The notes under the pieces: model-generated
The model's database searches: none
What the model saw: the letters and a program-made list of their open reading frames with translations, nothing else
Told to the model about the DNA's origin: nothing
Shown: one piece after another, positions 63,699 to 64,000 of the stretch
Numbering within the stretch: the stretch's first letter is position 1
How the letters are laid out: each line of letters opens with the position of its first letter
Made by a program: the position numbers and the translations under genes
From: Novosphingobium sp. FSW06-99
GTDB taxonomy: Bacteria; Pseudomonadota; Alphaproteobacteria; Sphingomonadales; Sphingomonadaceae
Reading direction: 5' to 3'
Assembly (NCBI RefSeq): GCF_001519065.1
Contig: NZ_KQ954252.1
Location: 248,001 to 312,000, forward strand
DNA length: 64,000 bases

Positions 63699-64000
63699 TC
63701 AGTGTGCGAACGTGACCTGGGCGGCGGCAGGCGTGGTATCGACGGGCGCCGCCGCCTCGGGCTGGGCAACGATCGGGGCCGAACGGATCTGTGCCTTGGC
63801 ACCGGGCATGGCCGCCTGGACATTGGTCACCACCACCCGGTCGGTGGGCAGCAAGCCGCCCCGGATCACGCGCAGCCCGCGCACCACCGGGCCAAGCTCG
63901 ACCGGTTTGGCGCCGACCGTGCCATCGGCGCCGACCACCAGCACGGTCTTGCGCGCCTGGTCGGACTGGATCGCCTCGTCAGGCACCAGCAGCGCCTTGA
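63699..64000 (-). CDS. RND efflux periplasmic adaptor, C-terminal part only
   Basis: Only the C-terminal hundred or so residues are in the window; the gene continues past the right edge, so no start is given. The visible part (LLVPDEAIQSDQARKTVLVVGADG, VVRGLRVIRGGLLPTDRVVVTNVQ) is the beta-barrel/membrane-proximal end of HlyD/AcrA-type adaptors, followed by a variable Ala/Pro tail. It lies 86 bp upstream of the pump gene in the same direction, giving the usual adaptor-pump-channel order. Confidence 0.88.
   Translation of the reverse strand, partial: KALLVPDEAIQSDQARKTVLVVGADGTVGAKPVELGPVVRGLRVIRGGLLPTDRVVVTNVQAAMPGAKAQIRSAPIVAQPEAAAPVDTTPAAAQVTFAH

Noticed and set aside
1..64000. tRNA, rRNA, CRISPR arrays, insertion sequences, prophage or attachment sites
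   Set aside because: I saw no cloverleaf-like T-loop/anticodon patterns, no evenly spaced repeats, and no transposase or integrase motifs. Absence is by eye only.

Overview
The window looks like chromosomal DNA of a sphingomonad (Alphaproteobacteria, probably Novosphingobium or a close relative). The basis is high GC with strong GC3 bias, three TonB-dependent receptors of the sphingomonad 'VTAQ/VTG' plug type, GTG/TTG starts with GGAGG-like sites, tightly overlapped ATGA operons, and GC-rich paired intergenic hairpins. No rRNA, tRNA, CRISPR array, transposase or integrase was recognised.

Region 1 (46-17359) is a guanidine-nitrogen regulon. A LysR regulator (46-984) precedes an operon encoding an ABC importer (lipoprotein, permease, ATPase), a 1213-residue biotin-dependent guanidine/urea carboxylase and an allophanate hydrolase (1270-9359). 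A second operon (13443-17359) encodes a TonB-dependent receptor and the two DUF1989 subunits of carboxyguanidine deiminase. Together they give uptake, then guanidine to carboxyguanidine to allophanate to ammonia and CO2. The two operon promoters share a 52-53 bp module: a T-N11-A LysR box inside GGCATAGA-N5-TCTATGYC, then exactly 18 bp, then TCTANCNTGATGG. A small lipoprotein-like gene, a methyl-accepting chemotaxis protein and a GH27 alpha-galactosidase sit between the two halves.

Region 2 (17356-23466) is miscellaneous: a GNAT acetyltransferase, an OFA-type MFS carrier, a YceI protein, a membrane-anchored HNH protein convergent with a ParB-like protein, and two Fe(II)/2-oxoglutarate oxygenases. 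Region 3 (23459-31317, minus strand) is an alpha-glucoside utilisation locus: LacI regulator, GH65 phosphorylase fused to beta-phosphoglucomutase, TonB receptor and MFS carrier.

Region 4 (31403-42228, minus strand) is a complete chemotaxis operon: STAS protein, CheY, CheA, MCP, CheW, MCP, CheW, CheR, CheB and a soluble MCP-like protein. The two MCPs are almost identical over their signalling domains.

Region 5 (42306-58963) is an apparently undescribed catabolic regulon. A LacI regulator (48194-49246) lies among promoters carrying the palindrome TTGCATTCGAATGCAA (perfect at 45564 and 56572, half-conserved at 48069 and 49399). The operators flank an alpha/beta hydrolase - tandem SnoaL protein - MFS operon, a bicupin gene, a HisD-like dehydrogenase, a TonB receptor, a second HisD-like dehydrogenase - SDR - HpcH/HpaI aldolase - amidase operon, and cstA-ybdD. 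The substrate cannot be read from sequence. A small membrane-protein gene of foreign-looking codon use sits inside.

Region 6 (59006-64000, minus strand) is an RND efflux operon cut by the window edge: adaptor (partial), HAE1-type pump and outer-membrane factor.
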